Positions 6,704 to 12,935 of a stretch of 13,013 nt of DNA are shown here, one piece after another. Made by a program: the position numbers and the translations under genes. How positions within the stretch are numbered: the stretch's first letter is position 1; each line of letters begins with the position of its first letter. This DNA comes from Deltaproteobacteria bacterium UBA6930 (GTDB taxonomy: Bacteria > Myxococcota_A > UBA9160 > UBA6930): positions 1 to 13,013 of the forward strand of contig DKAI01000169.1 in assembly GCA_002450755.1 (NCBI GenBank). Reading direction: 5' to 3'. Under the pieces are notes generated by a model. It searched no databases. It saw only the letters and a program-made list of their open reading frames with translations, and had not been told where the DNA came from.

Positions 6704-7581
6704 GACAACTTTTCACGGATACCAACACGTTCTAGAATCGGGGGTATCTGATTCTCCCAACCAATTGCCATTATATGGACTCCTTTTGTAAGCTCTAGAA
6801 GGTCGGATATAATCTCTGCCGCTATTTCAGAGCTGGTGTTTTTTAGATCTTCTGAACTGGCGAGTCGTGAAATAATGCTATCGGGGACTGTTATCCCAGG
6901 TATTGAGTTTATTGTTTTTGCCATCTTGACAGATTTAATGACGATTACTCCGGCTAAAATTGGTACCCCAGATTCTTTTGTTCCTGAAGCAAATAGCTCG
7001 AACTCTTTGGCGTCGAAAACGGGTTGCGTTTGAATGAAGTGGGCACCTGCTTCTATTTTTTTCCCCAGGCGTTCCATTTCAATTTTCGGTTCAGGAGCGA
7101 CAGGGTTAGCTACAGCCCCAGCGCACAACTTTGGAGCACTACGAAGATTCGATCCACCTAGATCTTGTCCATGGTTCAGAGCTCCGACTGCTCGTAAAAG
7201 TCCAAATGCATCCAAGTCGAATACTCCCTTTGCATTCGGGTGATCCCCTTGACTAGGATTGTCTCCTGACATGCACAGGATGTTTTCCACGCCCATACTC
7301 GAGGCAGCAAGTAGGTCTGCCTGTATTGCAAGCTGGTTCCGATCTCGCCCAGTTATCTGAAGGATGGGAGGAATTCCTGTATCGATCAAAGTTTTCGCTG
7401 CGCCAATTGGCGACATACTCATCTTTGCACGATGGGAGTCGGTTAGATTTATTGCATCCACAAAAGGTTTTACTATAGCTGCGGTCTTTTTCAGAGGCTC
7501 CAAGTCCACACCTTTTGGCGGATTCAGCTCGCAGGTGATGGCAAAGCCTCGAGTCTTAATAATCTCGGGAATTGTTGGCAT
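6700..7581 (-). CDS. 5,10-methylenetetrahydrofolate reductase family protein
   Basis: A 293-residue FAD-dependent TIM barrel of the MetF family, which interconverts methylene- and methyl-tetrahydrofolate. CELNPPKG (17-24) carries the catalytic Glu18; ITGRDRN (76-82), GVENILCMSGDNP (97-109) with Asp107 and the segment GDHPNAKGVFDLD match the folate/FAD-binding core; FIQTQPVFD supplies the conserved Gln. Sequence style is that of the MetF relatives outside the enterobacterial type, so direction and partner are open: it could supply methyl-THF for methionine or oxidise methyl-THF released by a demethylase. No demethylase or methionine synthase is in the window, so I leave the symbol blank. ATG 7581 has TAGGAT about nine bases upstream. 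It leads the six-gene operon and overlaps the SAM adenosyltransferase by four bases (GTGA). Confidence 0.87.
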   Translation of the reverse strand: MPTIPEIIKTRGFAITCELNPPKGVDLEPLKKTAAIVKPFVDAINLTDSHRAKMSMSPIGAAKTLIDTGIPPILQITGRDRNQLAIQADLLAASSMGVENILCMSGDNPSQGDHPNAKGVFDLDAFGLLRAVGALNHGQDLGGSNLRSAPKLCAGAVANPVAPEPKIEMERLGKKIEAGAHFIQTQPVFDAKEFELFASGTKESGVPILAGVIVIKSVKMAKTINSIPGITVPDSIISRLASSEDLKNTSSEIAAEIISDLLELTKGVHIMAIGWENQIPPILERVGIREKLS

Positions 7582-7590
7582 TTTGCAATC

Positions 7591-7615
7591 CTAGCGGATC
7601 AAGTATTGACCTCCT
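7591..7615 (-). promoter_or_regulatory. orphan strong Shine-Dalgarno with a 3-codon minimal ORF before the metF-like gene
   Basis: On the minus strand AGGAGGT (7615-7609) is followed six bases later by TTG ATC CGC TAG (7602-7591). The mini-ORF is in the same frame as the metF-like gene and ends three codons before its ATG. It may be an upstream ORF, a trace of a former N-terminal extension, or chance. Confidence 0.3.
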
Positions 7616-7628
7616 GCCTCTTAGATTA

Positions 7629-7700
7629 CTTTGATCGAGATTTATTACAGTTCGGATTTCTGCCGATTCCGGTTCCACGCTTTCCTTCAATCGATCAAAG
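7629..7700. repeat. 10-bp perfect inverted repeat between PPOX-like and metF-like genes
   Basis: CTTTGATCGA at 7629-7638 and TCGATCAAAG at 7691-7700 are exact inverted copies separated by 52 bases; the second copy covers the stop codon of the PPOX-like gene. In the minus-strand transcript the arms could pair into a large stem. No T tract follows, so it is not a classical intrinsic terminator. It could equally be two operator copies controlling the operon. Confidence 0.55.
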
Positions 7701-8321
7701 GCCTTCTCGGTAATCTTGTTCGACCATTTGATCTATCTCTTTTGCATTATTTCTACCTCCAGTTTTAGGGGCGAGTAGCTCGCCAAATGAGATAGCGTAA
7801 CGTTCGGGCCACTTTTCGTAGTTCCAGAGTTCAGAACGTTTCAGCGCTTTGGCACAATGAAAAAAGCATTCTTCAACTGCAACTCGAATCGCTACTACTG
7901 CTGGTTTCCCTCTTGCGCTGAGCTTAGATCGGATAGATGAACTGGCATGAATTTCGGCTAGTCCGTTTATCCGAAGTGTCTCTTGTGTGCCGGGCAAGAG
8001 GAAGAGAAGACCGACCTGAGGATTCTCAAGAATATTCTTCAAGCCAAACGCAAGCTTATTACCGGGTCTGTCAGGAATCCATATCGTCCGAGAGTCCTCC
8101 TGCCAAACAAAACCAGGTGCGTCTCCTTTAGGAGATACATCTTGATGCCCCTTAACATCGCTTGTAGAAAGTAAAACAAACCCGGATTTCGCTATGAAGC
8201 CCGACGCCTTTTCTTCAATATGGTCGAAGATTTTTTGAGGGACGATTGGGTGTGGCATTCCTCCTACCAGGGATTGCAAGTCATCTAAATCTTTAACAGG
8301 CTGGGATGTAAGATCGTTCAT
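7695..8321 (-). CDS. pyridoxamine 5'-phosphate oxidase-like FMN-binding protein
   Basis: Encodes 208 residues of a split-barrel FMN protein of the large MSMEG_1061/DR2398-like subgroup. Diagnostic stretches are the STSD and DVSPKGDAPGFV region (52-72), IWIPDRPGN (80-88), NILENPQVGLLFLLPG (96-111), ETLRING (114-120) and a later ECFFHCAKALKRS segment. Proteins of this group bind FMN, but their reaction is generally unknown; true vitamin B6 oxidase activity should not be assumed. I start at ATG 8321, preceded by GAGG five to eight bases upstream; upstream in-frame ATGs, one of which covers that GAGG, lie in the intergenic region and add a non-conserved 26-residue leader. It diverges from LLM2 across only 62 bases, so the two flavin proteins probably share a control region. 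The metF-like operon begins 113 bases downstream on the same strand. Confidence 0.88.
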   Translation of the reverse strand: MNDLTSQPVKDLDDLQSLVGGMPHPIVPQKIFDHIEEKASGFIAKSGFVLLSTSDVKGHQDVSPKGDAPGFVWQEDSRTIWIPDRPGNKLAFGLKNILENPQVGLLFLLPGTQETLRINGLAEIHASSSIRSKLSARGKPAVVAIRVAVEECFFHCAKALKRSELWNYEKWPERYAISFGELLAPKTGGRNNAKEIDQMVEQDYREGL

Positions 8322-8383
8322 GGTATACCTCATGTATGGGAGCATATATTGTATTCCTGTTTGTGGAGAAATGAGGTTAATAG
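8322..8383. promoter_or_regulatory. 62-base divergent promoter region of PPOX-like gene and LLM2
   Basis: This AT-rich space must hold signals for both directions. GGTATACC (8322-8329) is a perfect palindrome directly before the PPOX-like ATG, overlapping its ribosome site. On the minus strand TACAAT (8353-8348) is a good -10 candidate, without a convincing -35. For LLM2, GAGG at 8373-8376 is the ribosome site seven bases before ATG 8384; its -10 could be the TATATT or GTATTC around 8345-8356. All assignments are by eye. Confidence 0.4.
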
Positions 8384-9511
8384 ATGACTGAAAGTTCAAA
8401 TCGCTTGTCCATTCTCGGGGAAAACGCGCTCAAGCTGGGCGTTTTTGGCGTAAATGTTAGTCACGGCTGCGCTGTTACCGACGCAGAAGGGACTATTGAG
8501 GTCGATTGGAGTGAAAGCCTTGCGCTCGCTCGTGCCGCGGATCGGGCCGGAATCGAGGCGATGGTCCCCGTTGCACGCTGGAAAGGTTTTGGAGGCGCGA
8601 CGAATTTCAATCACCGTTGTTTTGAGACCTACACTTGGGCCGCCGGTCTCGCTCAAGCAACTGAAAACATTGTGCTTTTCGCAACTAGCCACGTACCGAC
8701 CATCAATCCTGTTTTGGCGGCGAAGCAATGTGCGACCATTGACCACATTTCTAACGGACGATTTGGTTTGAACATTGTAGCCGGTTGGAATGCATCTGAG
8801 ATTGCCATGTTTGGTAATGAGCAACTGCCTCATGATGATCGATATGCGGTAGCGGAAGAATGGATCGAACTTATCAAGGCTCTATGGACTCGAGAAGGAA
8901 CCTTCGACTTTACGGGAAAGTATTTTCAGTGTCCGGGGGCCTATGCCGAACCCAAACCCGTTCAGAAGCCTCACCCTTTGGTTATGAGTGCGGGGGTTAG
9001 TCCTGCTGGCCGTTCTTTTGCGGCAAAGCACGCGGATCTGAATTTTCTTCTAGCACCCAACTACGAGATTGTTTCTGATATCTGTCGAGATGTGCGTTCT
9101 CAAGCGGACGCTCTCGAACGTGAGGTTTCAATTTGGGGCATGGCTGCAATTGTCGTGGGAGATACTGAAGAGGACGCAAAAAAATACTTTGACTACTACG
9201 TAGATGAAAAAGGTGACTGGGAAGCAGCGCGTAATCTTATTGGTGGTGCAGCGACCGATGGCGGGAGCTTCCACGAAGATCACTTGGACGAGCAGCTTCG
9301 TCAGATTGTGGCAGGCTATGCAGCGATTCCTTTAGTTGGGACGGCGGAACAGGTAGCTGAAAAGCTCGTAGAATTTCATAGTACGGGAGTTGATGGCTTA
9401 ACTCTCTCTTGGGTTGACTATACGCAGGGACTAAAGCGGTTTTCATCGGAGGTAATACCTTTACTCGAGCAAGCCGGTCTCAGAAGACCAGTGGTAGATA
9501 CTTCTGCGTAA
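8384..9511 (+). CDS. LLM class flavin-dependent monooxygenase, RutA/SfnG-like
   Basis: A complete 375-residue luciferase-like TIM barrel. It resembles the subgroup containing pyrimidine oxygenase RutA and dimethylsulfone monooxygenase SfnG rather than LuxA: WKGFGGATNF (66-75) matches RutA RGFGGKTEF, RFGLNIVAGW (126-135) matches RFGVNLVTGW, and DRYAVAEEWIELIKALWT followed by PKPVQKPHP matches SfnG-type sequence. By that alignment Thr101 and Asn130 occupy the RutA positions Thr105 and Asn134 (long numbering), reported to place O2 beside flavin N5. Such enzymes insert oxygen into small heteroatom-containing substrates using externally supplied FMNH2. No rut gene or sulfone-regulon gene adjoins, so the substrate is unknown. 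GAGG lies seven bases before the ATG. The SDR gene follows after 41 bases and is probably cotranscribed. Confidence 0.92.
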   Translation: MTESSNRLSILGENALKLGVFGVNVSHGCAVTDAEGTIEVDWSESLALARAADRAGIEAMVPVARWKGFGGATNFNHRCFETYTWAAGLAQATENIVLFATSHVPTINPVLAAKQCATIDHISNGRFGLNIVAGWNASEIAMFGNEQLPHDDRYAVAEEWIELIKALWTREGTFDFTGKYFQCPGAYAEPKPVQKPHPLVMSAGVSPAGRSFAAKHADLNFLLAPNYEIVSDICRDVRSQADALEREVSIWGMAAIVVGDTEEDAKKYFDYYVDEKGDWEAARNLIGGAATDGGSFHEDHLDEQLRQIVAGYAAIPLVGTAEQVAEKLVEFHSTGVDGLTLSWVDYTQGLKRFSSEVIPLLEQAGLRRPVVDTSA

Positions 9512-9552
9512 AGAGCAAATTTGAGCAATTGTTAAGTCGAGGAGCAGATAAA

Positions 9553-10344
9553 ATGGATTATTTGGATGAGCTTTTCGGATTGAAAGACAAGGTTGCACTC
9601 GTCACGGGAGCATCAAGTGGCTTGGGATCTCATGCGGCCAAGGCGTTGGCTAAGGCGGGCGCAAGTGTTGCATTAGTTGCTCGGAGGGAGGACCGGTTAT
9701 TAGCCTTGGCAGAAAACCTTTCTAAAATGGGTGTTAGAGCATTATCTGTTCCGGCGGATGTGACCGAAAACTCTCAATGTGAACGCATCTTCGATGAGAC
9801 GGAATCCAGGCTTGGGCCTGTAGATATCCTTCTGCATGGCGCGGGAATTGCGAAACTCAGGCGCGCTGAGAACCATACTAGGGAGGAGTGGGATACGGTA
9901 ATGGCGATAGATCTGACAGCGGCTTTTGAACTCTCGCAAATCTTCACAAATCGCCTCCTTGGCCGTGGACAAAAATCGGGCCGGATTATCTACCTATCTT
10001 CCGTTATGGGCCTCGTAGCAAACTCTGTTCACCGGTGTGTCAGTTATCAGGCTGCGAAACATGGGGTGCACGGCTTGACTAAACAACTTGCGATCGAGTG
10101 GGCAAAATACGGTATTACCGTTAATGCTGTCGCTCCTGCGTACTTTCCAACGGAGATGACTATTGATCCGGCAACCGGCCAAATCCCGGAAGAAATGCTG
10201 AAGCGGATGGAGCAGTTTACGCCCATGGGCAGAACTGGTTTACCCGAGGAAATCGAGACCGCGGTGGTGTTTCTCGCGTCTCCGGCTTCCACGTACGTAA
10301 CGGGTACGGTTGTTCCCGTTGATGGTGGCTGGACGGCTTGGTAA
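9553..10344 (+). CDS. short-chain dehydrogenase/reductase (SDR), gluconate 5-dehydrogenase/FabG-like
   Basis: A 263-residue classical SDR with a Rossmann fold. TGASSGLG (18-25) binds the dinucleotide, and VARRED after the second strand (Arg44, Arg45) suggests NADP(H). ADVT (68-71) binds adenine; the catalytic Tyr165-x3-Lys169 and Ser150 are present, and VAPAYFPTEMT with the C-terminal VPVDGGWT are typical. Two conserved features deviate: NNAG is LLHGAGI (93-99), and the tetrad Asn in the NLxxxF segment is Asp120 (IDLTAAF). It probably oxidises an alcohol or reduces a ketone. I start at ATG 9553, with GAGGAG (9539-9544) eight bases upstream; an in-frame TTG at 9529 would place that site inside the gene. 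It follows LLM2 by 41 bases, suggesting that it handles the monooxygenase product, and ends four bases before the convergent CoxE-like stop. Confidence 0.92.
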   Translation: MDYLDELFGLKDKVALVTGASSGLGSHAAKALAKAGASVALVARREDRLLALAENLSKMGVRALSVPADVTENSQCERIFDETESRLGPVDILLHGAGIAKLRRAENHTREEWDTVMAIDLTAAFELSQIFTNRLLGRGQKSGRIIYLSSVMGLVANSVHRCVSYQAAKHGVHGLTKQLAIEWAKYGITVNAVAPAYFPTEMTIDPATGQIPEEMLKRMEQFTPMGRTGLPEEIETAVVFLASPASTYVTGTVVPVDGGWTAW

Positions 10345-10348
10345 ATGA

Positions 10349-11446
10349 CTAGACCGTTCCTAGTTCACGAACAAGGGTACGTAGAGAGGCGGCGTCCCAA
10401 GCAGGTAAAAATAAGTCAATGTATGGGAGTGCGGCCTGCATTCCTTTCGCTGTCGGTTGGTAGCTAACACTCCCGTACATGGGATTAATCCAGACGAGCT
10501 TTCTCACCCGCCTTCGAAGGGCTGAAATCTCTTTTCCTATAGTTTCCGTGTCGCCCTGATCGTATCCGTCACTAACAATCACGGCTACGGTGGACTTCGC
10601 ATTTCCTTCCTTCAAGAGCCCACGGTTTAAAGTTGAGAGGCTCAGGCCAATGTTCGTTCCACCTGACCAATGACTTACGGATCTTGAGACTTCGCGGAGG
10701 GTTTCAGGCACGGATTTGTAGCGGAGCAGAGTAGTTATTTCCGTAACCTGAGTGCTGAAGACGACCGTCCGTGAATTTTTCAGCTCTTTTTGTAGCCCAA
10801 GCATCAAGCGAAGAAGAAAGGGATTGTACGCGTCCATTGACCCACTAACATCACATAGAAGGACTATTCGAGTTTTTCGAATCCTTTTTTTTGAATGCAA
10901 AAACGTAATGAGGTCGAAGCCTTTGCGGGAAGCCCCTCGCAGGGTTCTTCTCATATCTACCAGGGTACCTCTGGTATCAGGTATTCGACGACGACTGGGT
11001 CGTGATGCAACCTTTTTAGCAAGTGCCTTTATGATGGGCTCGAGGGGCGGCTCTTTTTCGGTCCACCGTCGGCTTAGATTAAGGTCTCTCGCGACTTCGT
11101 CGGAACTGAATTGATCAGGATCAGCGATAATGTCGCGATGAGTTTCCTTCCAACCGTCGTCAAGACTGCCTTGGATGGGTTCAGGGCGAAGAGTAAATTG
11201 TTCTTGTCGAGGTTCAAATTGACGATTGTACCAAAAGGCATCAAACAGTCTTTCAAACTCGAATTCTTGTTCTCTTGTGGATACCAAGTTGACTTGAAGT
11301 GCCGTTTTGAAATCGTCCTGAGTTGACCAATCGATGTGCCTTGTGGAACGTAAGGCATCTATGATCCTTGAGTGGGTAATTGAAAAATTCGACGCTCTTA
11401 GAAAATTACAGAATTCAAGGGTCGGTCCGATCGGATCTGGAGTCAT
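10349..11446 (-). CDS. CoxE-like von Willebrand factor A domain protein
   Basis: A 365-residue protein with a CoxE-type N-terminal helical/linker region rich in Arg and acidic residues (1-190) and a C-terminal VWA domain (about 193-350). The metal-ion-dependent adhesion site is intact: DVSGS at 199-203, Thr264 in SGGTNIG, and Asp293 in VSDGYD. CoxE proteins are cytoplasmic and normally act with a MoxR-type AAA+ ATPase (CoxD) in maturing molybdenum hydroxylases such as CO dehydrogenase, or other cofactor enzymes. Neither a MoxR ATPase nor a molybdenum hydroxylase is in this window, and the gene is flanked by a convergent SDR and a divergent hydrolase, so it stands alone here. ATG 11446 has only a distant GGGG-rich ribosome site twelve or so bases upstream; the start is moderately secure. 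No signal peptide is seen. Confidence 0.9.
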   Translation of the reverse strand: MTPDPIGPTLEFCNFLRASNFSITHSRIIDALRSTRHIDWSTQDDFKTALQVNLVSTREQEFEFERLFDAFWYNRQFEPRQEQFTLRPEPIQGSLDDGWKETHRDIIADPDQFSSDEVARDLNLSRRWTEKEPPLEPIIKALAKKVASRPSRRRIPDTRGTLVDMRRTLRGASRKGFDLITFLHSKKRIRKTRIVLLCDVSGSMDAYNPFLLRLMLGLQKELKNSRTVVFSTQVTEITTLLRYKSVPETLREVSRSVSHWSGGTNIGLSLSTLNRGLLKEGNAKSTVAVIVSDGYDQGDTETIGKEISALRRRVRKLVWINPMYGSVSYQPTAKGMQAALPYIDLFLPAWDAASLRTLVRELGTV

Positions 11447-11512
11447 GTTCTGCTACTTCCCCTTTCTTTTTGTCGATACTAGACGGTTACGAGACTCTCA
11501 GGGCTGATGATT

Positions 11513-11542
11513 TTCGCAAATTTATAGGTTTCAGTTTATTAT
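11513..11542 (+). promoter_or_regulatory. candidate promoter of the serine hydrolase gene
   Basis: TTCGCA (11513-11518) and TATTAT (11537-11542), 18 bases apart, resemble -35 and -10 boxes (four and five of six consensus bases). Initiation would give a leader of about 20 bases. The -10 box overlaps the dyad at 11538-11554. Confidence 0.3.
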
Positions 11543-11554
11543 CCCGCAGATAAT
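11538..11554. promoter_or_regulatory. 17-bp dyad, candidate operator between CoxE-like and serine hydrolase genes
   Basis: ATTATC-CCGCA-GATAAT has perfect six-base arms around a five-base centre. It lies 17 bases before the serine hydrolase ATG and overlaps the candidate -10 box, a position where a bound repressor would block transcription. A cytoplasmic hairpin in the leader RNA is the alternative. No cognate regulator is encoded here. Confidence 0.4.
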
Positions 11555-11570
11555 TACGCTCGAGGTGCAC

Positions 11571-12692
11571 ATGGCCCGAATTTTGAGCAGCCGATTAAAA
11601 AAGCTTCGTGATCGTGCAGAACGAGAAGTGCTGGAAGGTTTGCTCCCTTCTTGTCAGTTGTCGCTCGCGTTCGAGGGCGAAATCGTGTTCGACGAGTGCT
11701 TTGGAGAATCAAACAATGAGACTCGCTATGCCTTTTTTTCGGCGACCAAACCTATGGTTACAGGGACAATTTGCTCCCTAATGGGCGATGGTTTGGTAGA
11801 CCCCAAGGAAAGGGTTGCTAGTTATATTTCTGAGTTTTCCTCGAACGGGAAAGAATCCGTCACAGTAGAGCAGGTGATGCTTCACACGTCAGGGTTTCCT
11901 TACGCTCCATTGGGGCCCCCTGCTTGGGAGAGTAGCGAGGGCCGTCTTACAGCTTTTGAAAGATGGCGACTAGATTGGCCCCCAGGTACTCGTTATGAAT
12001 ATCATGCGACTTCTGCACACTGGGTTCTGGCCGAAATTATCGAAAGAGTGTCGGGAAAAGACTTTAGGAAGCAAGTAGAAGAGCGGGTGACTGAGCCGGC
12101 TGGCCTACCGAAGGTGCTTGGAATTCCTGAAGAAGAGCAATCGAATATTGCGGAGTTGGTGCCGGTTGGAGAGTTTGCGAGTCCCGAGGAACTGTATCAA
12201 GCCTTCGGAGTTTCTGAGCTTCCGGTCGATCCATCAACGACAGAGGATCTTCTTTTGCTTTTCAATGACCCCAAGGTGCGTGCCCTCGGTGTGCCTGGTG
12301 CGGGAGGTATAGGTAGAGCAGCTGACCTGGCAATGTTCTACCAAGCTGTTCTCCATAATAAGGGGGAAATATGGCATCCCCAGATTCATGAAGATGTGAC
12401 GGGAAAAGTCAGAAATCGGTTGCCGGACCTTCTGAGTGGCGCTCCTGCAAATCGGACCTTAGGTTTCTTCCAGGCAGGGGAAGATGGTTTTGCGCACGTT
12501 CGAGGGCTTGGTCGTACCGTTTCCCCCCTCGCTGTGGGTCATAACGGAGCCGGGGGTCAGCTAGCTTGGGGAGATCCCTCGACGGGTCTTTCCTTCGGTT
12601 ATGTAACCAATGGGCTCGATCGCCATCAGCTACGACAGCCTCGGCGTGGAACGGCAATTTCTAGCCTGGCAGCTCTCTGCACTGTCGAATGA
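11571..12692 (+). CDS. serine hydrolase of the beta-lactamase (class C/EstB/CubicO) family
   Basis: A 373-residue penicillin-binding-protein-like hydrolase. The nucleophile motif SxxK is Ser57-Ala-Thr-Lys60 (FSATKPMV), followed by the family MLHTSGFPY segment; the Tyr motif lies in GTRYEYHATSAHWVLAEII, with the usual Tyr-x-Asn third residue replaced by Ala; the third motif KTG is HNG (324-326), as in EstB-type esterases. There is no signal peptide: the N-terminus is charged (SSRLKKLRDRAERE), so it acts in the cytoplasm and is more likely an esterase or amidase than a resistance beta-lactamase. ATG 11571 is chosen because GAGG at 11562-11565 is five bases upstream; an in-frame GTG at 11565 overlaps that site. 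It diverges from the CoxE-like gene across about 124 bases and may hydrolyse an ester made or taken up by the neighbouring enzymes, which is inference. Confidence 0.92.
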   Translation: MARILSSRLKKLRDRAEREVLEGLLPSCQLSLAFEGEIVFDECFGESNNETRYAFFSATKPMVTGTICSLMGDGLVDPKERVASYISEFSSNGKESVTVEQVMLHTSGFPYAPLGPPAWESSEGRLTAFERWRLDWPPGTRYEYHATSAHWVLAEIIERVSGKDFRKQVEERVTEPAGLPKVLGIPEEEQSNIAELVPVGEFASPEELYQAFGVSELPVDPSTTEDLLLLFNDPKVRALGVPGAGGIGRAADLAMFYQAVLHNKGEIWHPQIHEDVTGKVRNRLPDLLSGAPANRTLGFFQAGEDGFAHVRGLGRTVSPLAVGHNGAGGQLAWGDPSTGLSFGYVTNGLDRHQLRQPRRGTAISSLAALCTVE

Positions 12693-12818
12693 TGGGAGCT
12701 GATTGGCTTAGAGTTCATAGCGGGTTCACCTTAGTATGGAGGTCTCCGGCTTGGAGAACTAAACAAATTCCAGGTCTAATTTGATCGCCTTCGTTCGTCT
12801 AAAGTGGGTCCTCAATTC

Positions 12819-12870
12819 AAAGGAGTGCATTATGTATATTCAGGAATGCGCTTCCAAAACAAAGACTTAG
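12819..12870 (+). other. 12-codon ORF with strong ribosome binding site inside a hairpin
   Basis: AAAGGAG (12819-12825) lies six bases before ATG 12832, which opens a 12-residue reading frame (MYIQECASKTKT) ending in TAG at 12868-12870. Bases 12824-12831 and 12845-12852 can pair (eight pairs, one G-T wobble), leaving a 13-base loop that begins with the ATG. The peptide resembles nothing I know. It could be a leader peptide for a gene to the right, or chance. Confidence 0.25.
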
Positions 12871-12935
12871 CTGATTTGTCGTTTTCATAGATGGGGCGGC
12901 GACAAGTGGAATGGGAGGTCTCGAAATCGGCCAGT

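Noticed and set aside
6366..6791. 141-codon plus-strand ORF antisense to the SAM adenosyltransferase and metF-like genes
   Set aside because: It is the complementary-frame shadow of two well-supported genes, has no recognisable domain and no ribosome binding site.
7695..8321. Naming the PPOX-like gene pdxH
   Set aside because: The sequence belongs to an FMN-binding subgroup distinct from true pyridoxamine-phosphate oxidase.
8396..8833. 145-codon minus-strand ORF opposite LLM2
   Set aside because: It lies wholly within a gene with strong family motifs; no domain or ribosome site is seen.
8384..9511. Naming LLM2 RutA or SfnG
   Set aside because: It shares motifs with both but lies outside rut or sfn gene contexts, so the substrate is not supported.
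11571..12692. Antibiotic-resistance class C beta-lactamase
   Set aside because: No signal peptide, HNG in place of KTG, and the Tyr motif lacks its Asn; an intracellular esterase is more likely.
12740..12760. Hairpin after the serine hydrolase as a Rho-independent terminator
   Set aside because: The stem has a mismatch and is followed by ACTAAACAAATT rather than a T tract.
12692..12784. 30-codon ORF whose ATG overlaps the serine hydrolase stop
   Set aside because: No separate ribosome site, no recognisable motif, and a composition like random translation.
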